From Streptomyces sp. YIM 130001 (GTDB taxonomy: Bacteria > Actinomycetota > Actinomycetes > Streptomycetales > Streptomycetaceae): a stretch of DNA of 64,000 bases. This document shows, one piece after another, positions 9,765 to 18,777 of this stretch. Location of the stretch: positions 186,001 to 250,000 of the forward strand of contig NZ_KZ984558.1 in the NCBI RefSeq assembly GCF_003574445.1. The letters are read 5' to 3'. How positions within the stretch are numbered: the first letter of the stretch is position 1; each line of letters begins with the position of its first letter. The notes below the pieces were generated by a model that saw nothing but the letters and a program-made list of their open reading frames with translations, made no database searches and was not told the DNA's origin. The translations under genes were made by a program, and so were the position numbers.

Positions 9765-10022
9765 CGATTTCACTCCCAGGGCAGTGCGGCGAACGGTCGG
9801 GCGTCTATCGACGGTGCGATATGTCCGATTGTTGAGCGTATGACGGGATTGACGCATCAACGGTTCGCGACTACAGGGCCATTCGGCCCCTCTTGAGGGG
9901 TGAATCGGGCGTACCGAAGGGAAGCCGGGGCGCGGCGATGACCCGCGAGGTAATCGACCGCCGCGGCCCATTCGGAGAGGCTCGGTCAGGCACCGGTTCA
10001 CAGCCCGACCGAGGAGGGCCCC

Positions 10023-10376
10023 ATGACGTACTTCACCGCGGCCCATCTGCAGAATGACGCGCAGCACGAGGACGTACTCGTCTACCTGGAGCGCATCCAG
10101 TCGACGATGGACCCCTACGAGGGCCGGTTCGTCGTGCACGGAGCGAAGCCCGAGGTCGTCGAGGGCAGCTGGCCGGGATACCTCGTGGTGATCGCCTTCC
10201 CCGACGAGGCGCGGGCGAAGGGCTGGTACGACTCGGACGCGTACCAGGAGATCCTGCCGATGCGCACCGATCACATCGCGGCCGACGTGATCATGGTGCC
10301 CGGTGTGCCGGACGGCTACGACCCGGCGCGGACCGCCGCCCGGTTGCGGACGGCGGCCGACGCCGGCGCTGTCTAG
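10023..10376 (+). CDS. DUF1330 family protein
   Basis: Small cytoplasmic protein of 117 residues with the dimeric ferredoxin-like (alpha/beta barrel) pattern of DUF1330: RFVVHGAKPEVVEGSWPGYLVVIAFPDEARAKGWYDSDAYQEILPMR. The function of the family is not established. A strong GAGGAGG ribosome site precedes the ATG. It is divergent from the copper oxidase and convergent with the siderophore-binding lipoprotein, whose stop is only 6 bp away. Confidence 0.85.
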   Translation: MTYFTAAHLQNDAQHEDVLVYLERIQSTMDPYEGRFVVHGAKPEVVEGSWPGYLVVIAFPDEARAKGWYDSDAYQEILPMRTDHIAADVIMVPGVPDGYDPARTAARLRTAADAGAV

Positions 10377-10382
10377 GCCTGT

Positions 10383-11381
10383 CTATTTCACCTTGTCGGC
10401 GAGGAGCGGGACGACCTTGTCGATGGCGTACGAGACCGAGAGCACCGAGTCCGTCGCGAAGGCCTTGTCGACCGTCGCGGGGAAGAACAGATCGCGGCCG
10501 TCCTTCACCGACGGCACCGCCTTGTACAGCGGGTCATCGGTGATGGTCTTGGCCGGGATGCCGATCGGGGTCATCACCGTGAGGTCGGCGTCGAGGAGCG
10601 TCAGATTCTCCTTGGACACCGAGATGGAGAACGCCTTGCCGGCCTTCTTCTGCACGGCCGGCGAGTTCTCGAAGCCCAGGCTCTCGACGAAGTTGATCCG
10701 GCCGGTGCCGCGGACGTAGGCGCCGTAGCCCTCGGAGGTGCGCGAGCCGACCGTGATGGTCTTGCCCTGGAACTCGGGGTGGGCCTTCTTGGCCGCGGCG
10801 AACTTCTTCTCCACGCCGGAGATCAGCTTGTCGCCCTTCTCGGGTACGCCGAGCGCCGCCGAGACCATCTTCGTCTGCTTGTCCCACGTCACCTTGTACT
10901 GGTCGCCGCCCTTCGGGACGCCGACCGTCGGGGCGATCTTGCTGAGGGTGTCGTAACGGGTCTTGTCGCCGCTGGACTTCACGTCGAGGATCAGGTCGGG
11001 CTGCAGCTCGGCGATCTTCTCGTACTCCGGCTCGAGGGTCCCGATCAGCTGCGGCTTCTTCTCGTACTTGCCCTTGGCCCAGGGGCCGACACCGTCGCCG
11101 CCGAACGGCAGCCAGTCGCTCGCGCCGACCGGCTGCACGCCGAGGGCGAGTGCGGTCTCCGCGTCGCCCCAGCCGAGTGCGACGACCCGCTTGGGGGCCT
11201 CGTCCACGGTGACTTCGCCGAACTTGGTCGCGACCTTGGCGGGAAAGGCACCCTTCGAGCCGGTCGACGAGCTGCTCGACGACTCGTCGCCGTCGGAGGA
11301 TCCGCAGGCCGTCACGGAGACGAGGACGGCGGCGAGAATGCCGGACAGCAGGGTCGCGGTGCGGCGGGAGGACTTCATCAT
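10383..11381 (-). CDS. Ferric-siderophore ABC transporter, substrate-binding lipoprotein
   Basis: Extracellular iron-siderophore receptor, FepB/FecB (class III SBP) type, of about 332 residues. A signal peptide ends in the lipobox VTAC (Cys26), then a Ser-rich linker and the paired lobes with KRVVALGWGDAETALALGVQPVGA and ELQPDLILD. The start is ambiguous: GTG 11390, ATG 11381 and ATG 11378 are in frame; GGGTGA upstream favours one of the ATGs. It has its own iron box directly upstream and sits last in the minus-strand set permease-permease-ATPase-lipoprotein. The substrate is probably the catechol siderophore made by the nearby dhb genes (inference). Confidence 0.93.
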   Translation of the reverse strand: MMKSSRRTATLLSGILAAVLVSVTACGSSDGDESSSSSSTGSKGAFPAKVATKFGEVTVDEAPKRVVALGWGDAETALALGVQPVGASDWLPFGGDGVGPWAKGKYEKKPQLIGTLEPEYEKIAELQPDLILDVKSSGDKTRYDTLSKIAPTVGVPKGGDQYKVTWDKQTKMVSAALGVPEKGDKLISGVEKKFAAAKKAHPEFQGKTITVGSRTSEGYGAYVRGTGRINFVESLGFENSPAVQKKAGKAFSISVSKENLTLLDADLTVMTPIGIPAKTITDDPLYKAVPSVKDGRDLFFPATVDKAFATDSVLSVSYAIDKVVPLLADKVK

Positions 11382-11394
11382 GACGTTCACCCGG

Positions 11395-11413
11395 TCAGGT
11401 TAGCCTAGCCTTA
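11395..11413 (-). promoter_or_regulatory. Second iron box, internal to the transporter locus
   Basis: Read on the minus strand, TAAGGCTAGGCTAACCTGA fits the DmdR/IdeR consensus with a few mismatches. It overlaps the TAA stop of the ATPase gene (11411-11413) and ends only 14 bp before the lipoprotein ATG, so the binding-protein gene probably has a separate iron-controlled promoter. Confidence 0.8.
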
Positions 11414-12343
11414 CTGTTGCGGTGCCACGTGGTGCCGCCCCAGCGGAACCACCACGGGTGTGGCCGAGGCAGGATCGTCGATCACCTTGCAGCGCATCCC
11501 GAACACCTCGCCGACCAGCTCCTCGTCGACGATCTCCGTCGGATCGCCCTCGGCGACGATCTGCCCGTCCTTCATCGCGATCAGATGGTCCGCGTACCGG
11601 CAGGCCAGGTTCAGGTCGTGCAGCACCGCGACCAGCGTCACCCCCCGCTCCCGGTTCAGATCCGTCAACAGGTCCAGTACGTCCAGCTGATGACTGACGT
11701 CGAGGAACGTCGTGGGCTCGTCCAGGAGCAGGATGTCCGTGCGCTGGGACAGGGCCATCGCGATCCACACCCGCTGCCGCTGGCCGCCGGACAGCTCGTC
11801 CACCGGCCGGTCGGCGAGGTCGAGGACATCGGTGGCCAGCAACGCCTCCGCGACCGCGGCGTCGTCCTCGGCCGTCCATCGCCGGAACCAGCCCTGGTGC
11901 GGATAGCGGCCCCGGCCCACCAGATCGGAGACGGTGATGCCCTCCGGAGCGATCGGGCTCTGCGGCAGGATCCCGAGCAGCGCGGCGACCTCCTTGGTCG
12001 GCGTGTGCTGGATGTCGCGGCCGTCGAGCAGCACCTGACCTGCGGTGGGCGCCAGCAGCCGGGCCATCGCCCGCAGCAGGGTCGACTTGCCGCAGGCGTT
12101 GGGACCGACGATGACGCTGATGCGGCCGCGCGGGACGGTGACGTCGAGATCCTTGACGATGTCGCGCTCGCCGTAGCCGAGGCTCACACCACGGGCCTCG
12201 AGCGTGTGTCCGTCCTGCACCGAGTCGCCCTCTCGCGTCGTCGCCGGCCCGGACCGGGCCGCCGTCTCCTTCGCCGGTCGCGGGCGCCCGCCCGCGACCG
12301 TACGCCGCAGCTCGCCGTCCGGCGATGTCCTGGAATCCTTCAT
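11411..12343 (-). CDS. Ferric-siderophore ABC transporter, ATP-binding protein
   Basis: FepC/FecE-type ATPase energising siderophore import. It shows Walker A GPNACGKST (80-88), Q-loop LPQSP, signature LSGGQRQR, Walker B ILLLDEP and the H-loop LHD. With the ATG at 12343 (GAGGTGG ribosome site) it has 310 residues, including a charged, low-complexity N-terminal extension of 41 residues not usual in the family. A GTG at 12220 (GAGGG 8 bases upstream) gives the canonical length and is a serious alternative. It lies 10 bp after the second permease gene. Confidence 0.93.
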   Translation of the reverse strand: MKDSRTSPDGELRRTVAGGRPRPAKETAARSGPATTREGDSVQDGHTLEARGVSLGYGERDIVKDLDVTVPRGRISVIVGPNACGKSTLLRAMARLLAPTAGQVLLDGRDIQHTPTKEVAALLGILPQSPIAPEGITVSDLVGRGRYPHQGWFRRWTAEDDAAVAEALLATDVLDLADRPVDELSGGQRQRVWIAMALSQRTDILLLDEPTTFLDVSHQLDVLDLLTDLNRERGVTLVAVLHDLNLACRYADHLIAMKDGQIVAEGDPTEIVDEELVGEVFGMRCKVIDDPASATPVVVPLGRHHVAPQQ

Positions 12344-12353
12344 GGCGGCCACC

Positions 12354-13433
12354 TCAGCCTCCCCGTCCCACGCGATTGGCCCGGGCCAGCAGGAACAGCA
12401 GATAGGGCGCACCGATGATGCTCGTCACCACACCAACGGGAAGCTGCGTGGACGGCAGCAGGTGCTGCGCGACGAGATCGGCGGTCAGGACCATCACGGC
12501 CCCGGTCAGGGCCGCGGGCAGCAGCGCCGGCCGGCCCGGCACGAGGCGCCGCGCGATGGGTGCGGACAGCAGCGCCACGAAGTCCACCGGGCCCGCCGCC
12601 GCCGTGGCCACACCCGCGAGCGCGGTGGCGCAGGCGAGCAGGGCGAGGCGGCTCGGCTCGACCCGGGTGCCGAGCCCCGCGGCGGTGTCGTCGCCGAGCT
12701 GCAGCGCCGGCAGCAGCCGGGCCGCCAGGACGGTCAGCGGCCCGAGCACGGACAGGCCGATGACCAGAGGCCACAACTGGTCCCAGGAACGGCCGTTGAG
12801 GCTGCCCTTCAACCAGCCGAGGAGCTGCTGCGCATCGGTCACCTCCGCCCGCGTCATCAAGTACGACACCAGGCTGACCAGACCGGCCGCCACCCCGAGA
12901 CCCACCAGGACGAGCCGCTGTCCGACCACGCCGTTGCGCCACGCCAGCAGGTAGATCGCGATGCCCGCGATCATCGCGCCCGCGAGGGCGGTCATCGACA
13001 GAGCGAGACCACTGAGCTGGAAGCCGAGCGAGCCGATCGCGGCGCCGGCACTCGCACCGGCGCTGATGCCGATGATGTCCGGACTGGCCAGCGGATTGCG
13101 CAGCAACGTCTGGAAGACCGCGCCCGCGGTCCCGAAAGCCATGCCGATCAGTACCGCGAGCAGCGCCCGCGGGAGCCGCAGCTCCATGATCACGAACTCG
13201 GCGCCGCCAGGACCGTCGCCGGACAGCGTCGCCACCACATCCGCGAGGGGCACCACCATGTCGCCGACGCTGAGCGACACACAGAACACCGCCAGGGCGC
13301 ACAGCGCGAGCCCCGCGCTCACCACCACCCAGCGCCGCCGTCCGGCGTGCCGCGCCCGCGACACCTCCTGGATCGCGGCCTCGGTACGGGCCCGGCGCTC
13401 GGCCGGTCCGCCGTCGATCACCGGTGCGGTCAC
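12354..13433 (-). CDS. Ferric-siderophore ABC transporter, FecCD-type permease
   Basis: Inner-membrane permease of the FecCD family, 359 residues, about nine to ten hydrophobic helices. Family motifs include RLPRALLAVLIGMAFGTAGAVFQ, RNPLASPDIIGISAGAS and GPVDFVALLSAPIARRLV. The GTG at 13433 overlaps the stop of the upstream permease as GTGA. The frame remains open to 13694 but that extension lies inside the first permease. It should form the FepD/FepG-type heterodimer channel with the neighbouring gene. Confidence 0.94.
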   Translation of the reverse strand: MTAPVIDGGPAERRARTEAAIQEVSRARHAGRRRWVVVSAGLALCALAVFCVSLSVGDMVVPLADVVATLSGDGPGGAEFVIMELRLPRALLAVLIGMAFGTAGAVFQTLLRNPLASPDIIGISAGASAGAAIGSLGFQLSGLALSMTALAGAMIAGIAIYLLAWRNGVVGQRLVLVGLGVAAGLVSLVSYLMTRAEVTDAQQLLGWLKGSLNGRSWDQLWPLVIGLSVLGPLTVLAARLLPALQLGDDTAAGLGTRVEPSRLALLACATALAGVATAAAGPVDFVALLSAPIARRLVPGRPALLPAALTGAVMVLTADLVAQHLLPSTQLPVGVVTSIIGAPYLLFLLARANRVGRGG

Positions 13434-14488
13434 AGTTCCACCATCTTCCGACGCCGCACCAGCCAGATGAACGGAATGCAGCCCACCGCGGCCGTGATCA
13501 CACCGACCTGCACCTCGCCCGGCCGTGCGATCACCCGGCCCAGGATGTCCGCGAGCAGCAGCACGATCGGCGCCAGCAGCATGCTGTACGGCAGGACCCA
13601 GCGGTAGTCGGGGCCGGTGATGAGCCGGGCGACATGGGGAACGGCGAGTCCGACGAAGCCGATCGGCCCCGCGACGACGGTCGCCGCCCCGCACAGCAGC
13701 ACGACGACCAGCGCCGACACGAGCCGTGCCCGGCCGACCCGCTGCCCGAGCCCGCGGGCCAGATCGTCACCCAGGGACAGGGCGTTGAGCTGCGGGCACA
13801 GGGCCAGCGCGAGCACGACGCCGACCGCGATGAACGGTGCGGCCTGCCACAGCACTTCCGCCTCGCGCGCGTCCAGCGAACCGACCTGCCAGAACCGGAA
13901 CTGGTCGTAGCCCTCCCGGTCGTTGAGCAGCATCGCGCTGGTGAACGAGCCGAGCACCGCGCCGGTCGCCGCGCCCGCGAGTGCCAGCTTGACTGGAGTC
14001 GCGCCCTCGCGGCCGAGTGAACCCACGCCGTACACCAGGAGCGAAGCGAGCAGCGCGCCGAGGAAGCCGAACCAGATGTACTGCGAGGGCGAGGTCAGAC
14101 CGAGGGCGCTGATCGCGACGACGACCGCGAGCGAAGCGCCCTGATTGATGCCGAGCAGCGTCGGGTCGGCGAGCGGATTGCGTGCCACTCCTTGCATCAC
14201 GGTGCCGCCGAGGCCGAGGGCCACACCGGCGAGCAGCCCGGCGACGGTGCGGGGGATCCGCACCTCCTGGATGATCAGCTGCCCCTGGTCGCCGGGCTGC
14301 GGATCGAAGACGCCCTGCGTCACATCGGCGAGCGAGACCGGACCCGAACCGATCGCCAGGCTGGCCAGCACTGCGAGCAGCAGGACGGCCCCGACGACCA
14401 GCAGCCCGAGAGCGAGTACGGGCCTGCTGCGGGCGCGGCGCCTGGGCCCCCGCTCGCGGGGGAGGGCCTCAGCCGCAGGTGCCGTCAC
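13430..14488 (-). CDS. Ferric-siderophore ABC transporter, FecCD-type permease
   Basis: First gene of the transporter operon and partner of the next permease: about 352 residues, multi-spanning, with RIPRTVAGLLAGVALGLGGTVMQ, RNPLADPTLLGINQGASLAVV and GPIGFVGLAVPHVARLITG. I favour the GTG at 14488, giving VTAPAAEALPRERG before the first helix; an open frame to 14608 would start too close to the iron box. With that start the iron box lies about 135 bp upstream. Confidence 0.92.
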   Translation of the reverse strand: MTAPAAEALPRERGPRRRARSRPVLALGLLVVGAVLLLAVLASLAIGSGPVSLADVTQGVFDPQPGDQGQLIIQEVRIPRTVAGLLAGVALGLGGTVMQGVARNPLADPTLLGINQGASLAVVVAISALGLTSPSQYIWFGFLGALLASLLVYGVGSLGREGATPVKLALAGAATGAVLGSFTSAMLLNDREGYDQFRFWQVGSLDAREAEVLWQAAPFIAVGVVLALALCPQLNALSLGDDLARGLGQRVGRARLVSALVVVLLCGAATVVAGPIGFVGLAVPHVARLITGPDYRWVLPYSMLLAPIVLLLADILGRVIARPGEVQVGVITAAVGCIPFIWLVRRRKMVEL

Positions 14489-14623
14489 GACCCTGCCGCC
14501 CGTGGACCGGGCCAGCGGTTGCGCACTGTCTCTACATCCTCGTATCTGCGTCCGGTGCGGCTTGCCGCGGACAGTCGGCAAAAGTACCTGCACTCCCGCA
14601 GCCGACACGGCCGCGGGCCCAAG

Positions 14624-14642
14624 TAAGGTAAGGCTAACAGTG
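14624..14642. promoter_or_regulatory. Third iron box, between divergent genes
   Basis: TAAGGTAAGGCTAACAGTG fits the iron-box consensus. It sits between the minus-strand permease operon and the plus-strand flavoprotein, whose TTG start is 45 bp away, and is placed to control both transcripts. Confidence 0.8.
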
Positions 14643-14687
14643 CCTGCCGGACGCTCCCTGTCCGCGTCCCCCAGCTACGGAGAAACG

Positions 14688-15269
14688 TTGCTTCACGCCC
14701 ACACGGACGCCGCCGCCCCGGCCGGACCCGCTTCCGTCCTCGCCGGGACCACCGAACTGCGATCCGCGGAGGAGCTGAGGGACATTCTCGGCACACCGCA
14801 CCCGATCGTCATCGACAAGGTGCACGACCGCCTCACCGAGCAGGACCGCGGTCTGCTCGCCAGATCCTCGTTCTGCGCACTGTCCACCGCCGACGCCGAA
14901 GGCAACTGCGACGTCTCGCCGCGCGGCGACGTACCCGGGTTCACGCAGATACTCGACGCCGGGACCCTCGCGCTGCCGGACCGCCCCGGCAACCGGCGCG
15001 GCGACAGCCTGCACAACATCCTGGTCAATCCGCACGTCGGCCTGCTCTACCTGATCCCGGGCGCCCGGGAGGTGATCCGGGTCAACGGCCGCGCCCGCAT
15101 CCTCACCGACGCACCGTTCTTCGACGCGATGACGGTCAAGGGCAAGCGGCCCGATATCGCCGTCGTCGTCGAGATCGACGAGATCTACCTGCACTGCCCG
15201 CAGTCGCTGCACCGCTCCGGGATCTGGGCGCCCGAGACCTGGGAGACCGCGGCGAAACCGGCCGGCTGA
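14688..15269 (+). CDS. PPOX-type FMN flavoprotein (pyridoxamine 5'-phosphate oxidase family)
   Basis: Cytoplasmic split-barrel flavoprotein of 193 residues. Recognisable segments are FCALSTADAEGNCDVSPRGDVPGF, LALPDRPGNRRGDSLHNILVNPHVGLLYLIPG and REVIRVNGRARI, typical of the MSMEG_1061-like FMN subgroup. I chose TTG at 14688, preceded by GGAG at proper spacing; the frame opens much further upstream but only inside the divergent permease gene. The iron box between it and the transporter predicts induction under iron limitation, so a role in ferric-siderophore reduction or iron release is possible, though not shown. Confidence 0.85.
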   Translation: MLHAHTDAAAPAGPASVLAGTTELRSAEELRDILGTPHPIVIDKVHDRLTEQDRGLLARSSFCALSTADAEGNCDVSPRGDVPGFTQILDAGTLALPDRPGNRRGDSLHNILVNPHVGLLYLIPGAREVIRVNGRARILTDAPFFDAMTVKGKRPDIAVVVEIDEIYLHCPQSLHRSGIWAPETWETAAKPAG

Positions 15270-15282
15270 ACAACACGGTGGT

Positions 15283-15321
15283 GCGCGGGGGCGGGCGGAC
15301 GCGGTCCGCCGGCCCCCGCGC
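15283..15321. terminator. Bidirectional hairpin terminator
   Basis: Arms of 18 bp (15283-15300 and 15304-15321) match at 17 positions with a 3-base loop. It sits between the convergent flavoprotein and rhamnosidase genes, 13 and 3 bp from their ends. There is no U-tract, as is common in Streptomyces. Confidence 0.8.
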
Positions 15322-15324
15322 GGT

Positions 15325-18300
15325 TCACACGCTGAAGCGGTGCCGCCCCGCGCCGACCGAGAAGACCGCGCAGCCGGCCTCCCGGCGCAGGAATTCCGCG
15401 TCCCCGTGCGAGACGTCCGCTCCCTTCTTCGCCGGGACCCAGACCTCACCACTGGTGTGCGCGGGCAGTGACACCGTCAGCCGGAAGCTGTCCGACGCCG
15501 CCTTCCACCGCGTACTGATCGGGCCGTACAGCGAGCGGTACGTGCCGCTCGCCTCCGTCACCCCGCCGCCCGGCCGGGGCCGGACGACCACCTTGCGAAA
15601 GCCCGGGCTGCCGGGTGCGATGCCCGCGATGTGCGCGTACATCCACTCGCCGACCGAGCCGTACGCGTAGTGGTTGAAGGAGTTCATGCCGGCGTCCTGG
15701 AAGCTGCCGTCCGGCCGAATCGAGTCCCAGCGTTCCCACATCGTGGTGGCGCCCTGCTCGATCTGGTAACCCCAGCTCGGGAACGTGCGCTGCGTCAACA
15801 GCCGGTAGGCGACGTCGGTGTGGCCGGTGTCGGTGAGGACGGGCAGCAGCCGCGGGGTGCCGAGGAATCCCGTCGACAGATGCCAGTCCTTCGACTTGAT
15901 CAACTCGACCAGGCGGTCGGCGGCGGGGCCCCGCTCGTCGTCGGCGAGCAGATCCATCGACAAGCTCAGCACGTACGCGGTCTGGGTGTCGCCCTCGACC
16001 CGGCCCGACGCCACATAGGCCTTGCGGAAGGCGGCACGCACCCGCTCGAAGAGATCACGGTACGGCGCCGGGTCCCTGTCCAGGACTTCGGCGATCCGGG
16101 CCACCAGGTCCGCGCTGTGCGCGAAGTAGGCGGTGGCGATCACGTCCTTGGGTGTCTCGTCCTCGATGTTGAGCCAGTCGCCGTAGCCCGCGTCGGGACG
16201 CAGCAGCCCGTCGCTGTGCGCCTCGAGGTACTCCAGCCACTTGACCATCGACGCCCAGGACTCCTCGAGGACGCGGATGTCGCCGTAGGCCTGGTAGAGC
16301 GCCCACGGGACGGTCACGCCTGCGTCGCCCCAACCCGCCGCGCCGTTACCGACGTTACCGACCAGCGGCGCCACGTCCGGCAGCGAACCGTCCTCGAGCT
16401 GATCGTCCCGCAGGTCCTGCAGCCACTTGGTGAGGAACCGGGCCGACTCCATGGTGTACGCGGCCGTGGGCGCGAACACATTGATGTCACCGGTCCAGCC
16501 GAGGCGTTCGTCGCGGGCCGGGGTGTCGGTGGGCACGGACAGGAAATTGCCGCGCTGGCCCCAAGTGATGTTGCTGTGCAGCTGGTTGAGCATCGGGACG
16601 TCGGTGGTGAACTCCATGGTGAACGGCGCGTCGGTGTGCAGCACCCGCCCCACCACGGCATCCGCCGCCGGCTTCCGGGCAAGGCCCGTGATCTCGACGT
16701 AGCGGAAGCCGTGGAACGTGAAGCGCGGCTCGTACGTCTCGGTGCCGCCGCCCTTGAGCGTGTACGTGTCGGTGGCGCGGGCGGTGCGCAGATTCGCGGT
16801 GTACAGCGTCCCGTCGGGATTCAGTACCTCCGCGTGCCGCAGGGTGACCGTGGTGCCTGCCTTGCCCGACACCTTCAGGCGCACCGCACCGACCATGTTC
16901 TGGCCCAAATCGTAGACATATACGCCGGGTTGAGGCTCGGTGAGCTTCTCGGCCCGGACCTCGCCCGCCACCCGGGTGGCGCCGTCGACGGCGGCGACGA
17001 CCTGTGCGTTGACCTCGTCGACCTGGACGGCGCGCTGCCACTTCCCGTCGTCGAAGCCGGGCCGCGTCCAGCCCGGCGTCTCGAGGCGCGCATCGTAGTC
17101 CTCGCCGGACAGCAGGTCCGCCGACGTGACCGGCCCCGTCCCGGCGCGCCAGTCGGCGCCGGACACCACGCGCTCGGTGGAGCCGTCCGCGTACGTCACT
17201 TCCAACTGGGCGAGAAGCGCGGGGATTTCACCGTACTGGTGCGGGCCGAACATGCCTACGTTCCCGGCGTACCAGCCCGTCGACAGAGTGACTCCGATCG
17301 CGTTGTCGCCAGGGCGCAGCAGCTTCGTCACGTCGTAGGTCTGATACTGGACGCGCTTGTCGTAGTCCGTCCAGCCGGGCGCGAGGCGGTCCTCGCCGAC
17401 CCGGTGGCCGTTGACGTGTGCGTCGTACACGCCGAGGGCGGTTGCGTACAGGCGGGCGCCGCGGATCCTGCCGCGGCCGAGACGGAACTCGTGGCGCAGT
17501 TGCGGTGCGGGCGCCTGCGCGACCGCGACCTTGCCCCACGGGTCCGCGCCCCACGCGGCGGCGATCTCGGCGGCCTCCCAGGCCGAGTCGTCGAAGTCGG
17601 GGGACTGCCAGCCGTCGGCGGGCTTGTCGGCGGCACTGCGCCAGGTGTCGTCGGTGGCCACGGTCCGGACGCCGTCGGCCGTCGTCAGTTCCAGCACGGC
17701 CAGCAGGCCGGCGGGTCCTTCGGTGGCGTTGACGGCGGCGAACGCCAATACCCCTGTGCCCTCGCGGAGTTGGGCGGTGACATCCGTGACGGCCGGCTGA
17801 CGCCAGTTCTCCCCTGCGTCGTCGGCCTCGACCGTGGCCACTTCGGTGCCGTTGACATACGCGGTGTGGCCGTTGTCGGCCGTGCTGACGAGTCGGGCGC
17901 TGATCACCCCGGCGGGGGCCTCGAAGTGGGCGCGGAAGTACCGGGTGCCCTCGGGGGCGCTGGTGGCCGGATCGCCCTCCGGGAACCAGATCCAGGCCGA
18001 CTCCTCGAGCGAGGGGGCCGAGGCGAGGGCCTCGGGTGCCGCGATCCATTGCGCGGTCCAGTCGTCGGCGTCCCGCAGGCCGGTCTCCCACCACGACGGT
18101 TCGCTCCAGGCGGAGGCGGTCCCTTCGCCGTCCCAGCTGCGCACGGTCCAGTAGTAGCGCGTACGTGAGGCGAGGTCCGGGCCGGCGTAGGGCACCAGGA
18201 CCGAGTCGGCGGAGCTGACCTTCCCGCTGTCCCACACATCGGGTTCGGCGAGGAGTTTCTCGGTGGTGGCCACCTTGATCCGGTACGCGCTCTGGGTGCG

Positions 18301-18525
18301 GCCCGCCGCGGCGTCGACCGGCCAACTCAGCCTGGGGTGCGGCACGTCGAGGCCGAGTGCGTTCGGCACGTACTCCACGGTGGGGGTGGTGATGCGGCCT
18401 GCCGAAGCGGCTCCGGCCGCGGCCGGCCGTCCGGCGGCACGGGCGCCCGGTACCGCTCCCGCGGAGAGGGCGGCACCCAGTGCGGTGGCGGCGCTGGTGC
18501 TGAGCAGTCGTCTTCTGCTGATCAC
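15325..18525 (-). CDS. Secreted alpha-L-rhamnosidase, GH78
   Basis: Exported glycosidase releasing terminal alpha-L-rhamnose from plant glycosides or polysaccharides. The 1066 residues begin with a Tat-type signal (SRRRLLSTSAATALGAAL, ending near ARA). A Bac_rhamnosid N-terminal sandwich, a carbohydrate-binding region and the (alpha/alpha)6 catalytic barrel follow. The catalytic barrel shows DTPARDERLGWTGD with the general-acid Glu, TTMWERWDS and FNHYAYGSVGEWMY, all GH78 hallmarks. The GTG at 18525 has GGAG 11 bases upstream. It stands alone between two strong terminators. Two LacI-type palindromes upstream suggest sugar-responsive repression. Confidence 0.95.
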   Translation of the reverse strand: MISRRRLLSTSAATALGAALSAGAVPGARAAGRPAAAGAASAGRITTPTVEYVPNALGLDVPHPRLSWPVDAAAGRTQSAYRIKVATTEKLLAEPDVWDSGKVSSADSVLVPYAGPDLASRTRYYWTVRSWDGEGTASAWSEPSWWETGLRDADDWTAQWIAAPEALASAPSLEESAWIWFPEGDPATSAPEGTRYFRAHFEAPAGVISARLVSTADNGHTAYVNGTEVATVEADDAGENWRQPAVTDVTAQLREGTGVLAFAAVNATEGPAGLLAVLELTTADGVRTVATDDTWRSAADKPADGWQSPDFDDSAWEAAEIAAAWGADPWGKVAVAQAPAPQLRHEFRLGRGRIRGARLYATALGVYDAHVNGHRVGEDRLAPGWTDYDKRVQYQTYDVTKLLRPGDNAIGVTLSTGWYAGNVGMFGPHQYGEIPALLAQLEVTYADGSTERVVSGADWRAGTGPVTSADLLSGEDYDARLETPGWTRPGFDDGKWQRAVQVDEVNAQVVAAVDGATRVAGEVRAEKLTEPQPGVYVYDLGQNMVGAVRLKVSGKAGTTVTLRHAEVLNPDGTLYTANLRTARATDTYTLKGGGTETYEPRFTFHGFRYVEITGLARKPAADAVVGRVLHTDAPFTMEFTTDVPMLNQLHSNITWGQRGNFLSVPTDTPARDERLGWTGDINVFAPTAAYTMESARFLTKWLQDLRDDQLEDGSLPDVAPLVGNVGNGAAGWGDAGVTVPWALYQAYGDIRVLEESWASMVKWLEYLEAHSDGLLRPDAGYGDWLNIEDETPKDVIATAYFAHSADLVARIAEVLDRDPAPYRDLFERVRAAFRKAYVASGRVEGDTQTAYVLSLSMDLLADDERGPAADRLVELIKSKDWHLSTGFLGTPRLLPVLTDTGHTDVAYRLLTQRTFPSWGYQIEQGATTMWERWDSIRPDGSFQDAGMNSFNHYAYGSVGEWMYAHIAGIAPGSPGFRKVVVRPRPGGGVTEASGTYRSLYGPISTRWKAASDSFRLTVSLPAHTSGEVWVPAKKGADVSHGDAEFLRREAGCAVFSVGAGRHRFSV

Positions 18526-18552
18526 TACACGGCTCCGATTACGACTCGATGT

Positions 18553-18564
18553 TGAATCGTTTCA
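18553..18564. promoter_or_regulatory. LacI-type operator candidate, proximal
   Basis: TGAATCGTTTCA is an imperfect dyad with TGAA/TTCA arms around CG, 27 bp upstream of the rhamnosidase GTG. The layout matches LacI-family operators. No cognate lacI gene is in the window. Confidence 0.45.
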
Positions 18565-18707
18565 TGAAGTGGTGAAGCTAGAGCGGTCGGCGCGGTGCGT
18601 CAAGGGGGTGCGTCCGAATCAATAGGCGATACAGGTCAGTTGAAGATGGACGTGACTCTGGGGGTTGACCCGGGCCTGTCCTGCGCCTAGTTTCTGTCAG
18701 TCCACCT

Positions 18708-18719
18708 TGAAACCTTTCA
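18708..18719. promoter_or_regulatory. LacI-type operator candidate, distal
   Basis: TGAAACCTTTCA is a perfect TGAAA/TTTCA dyad with a CC centre, 155 bp from the proximal site. Two related dyads at this spacing would allow looping repression of the rhamnosidase promoter. Confidence 0.45.
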
Positions 18720-18777
18720 CCATCTTTCACCCAGGGGGTCGCTCGGAGCGGGCGGGAGGCCGGCCCTCAACACGCAA

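Noticed and set aside
9831-9861. GTTGAGCGT / ACGCATCAAC dyad upstream of the GlxA-like gene
   Set aside because: Arms match only with a one-base bulge and no regulator is suggested; too weak to list as a site.
8133-9896. A 587-codon plus-strand frame opposite the GlxA-like gene
   Set aside because: No ribosome site or domain; the reverse strand encodes the copper oxidase with intact active-site residues.
15631-18168. An 845-codon open frame antisense to the rhamnosidase gene
   Set aside because: Val/Gly/Arg-rich translation without family features; the minus strand carries full GH78 motifs.
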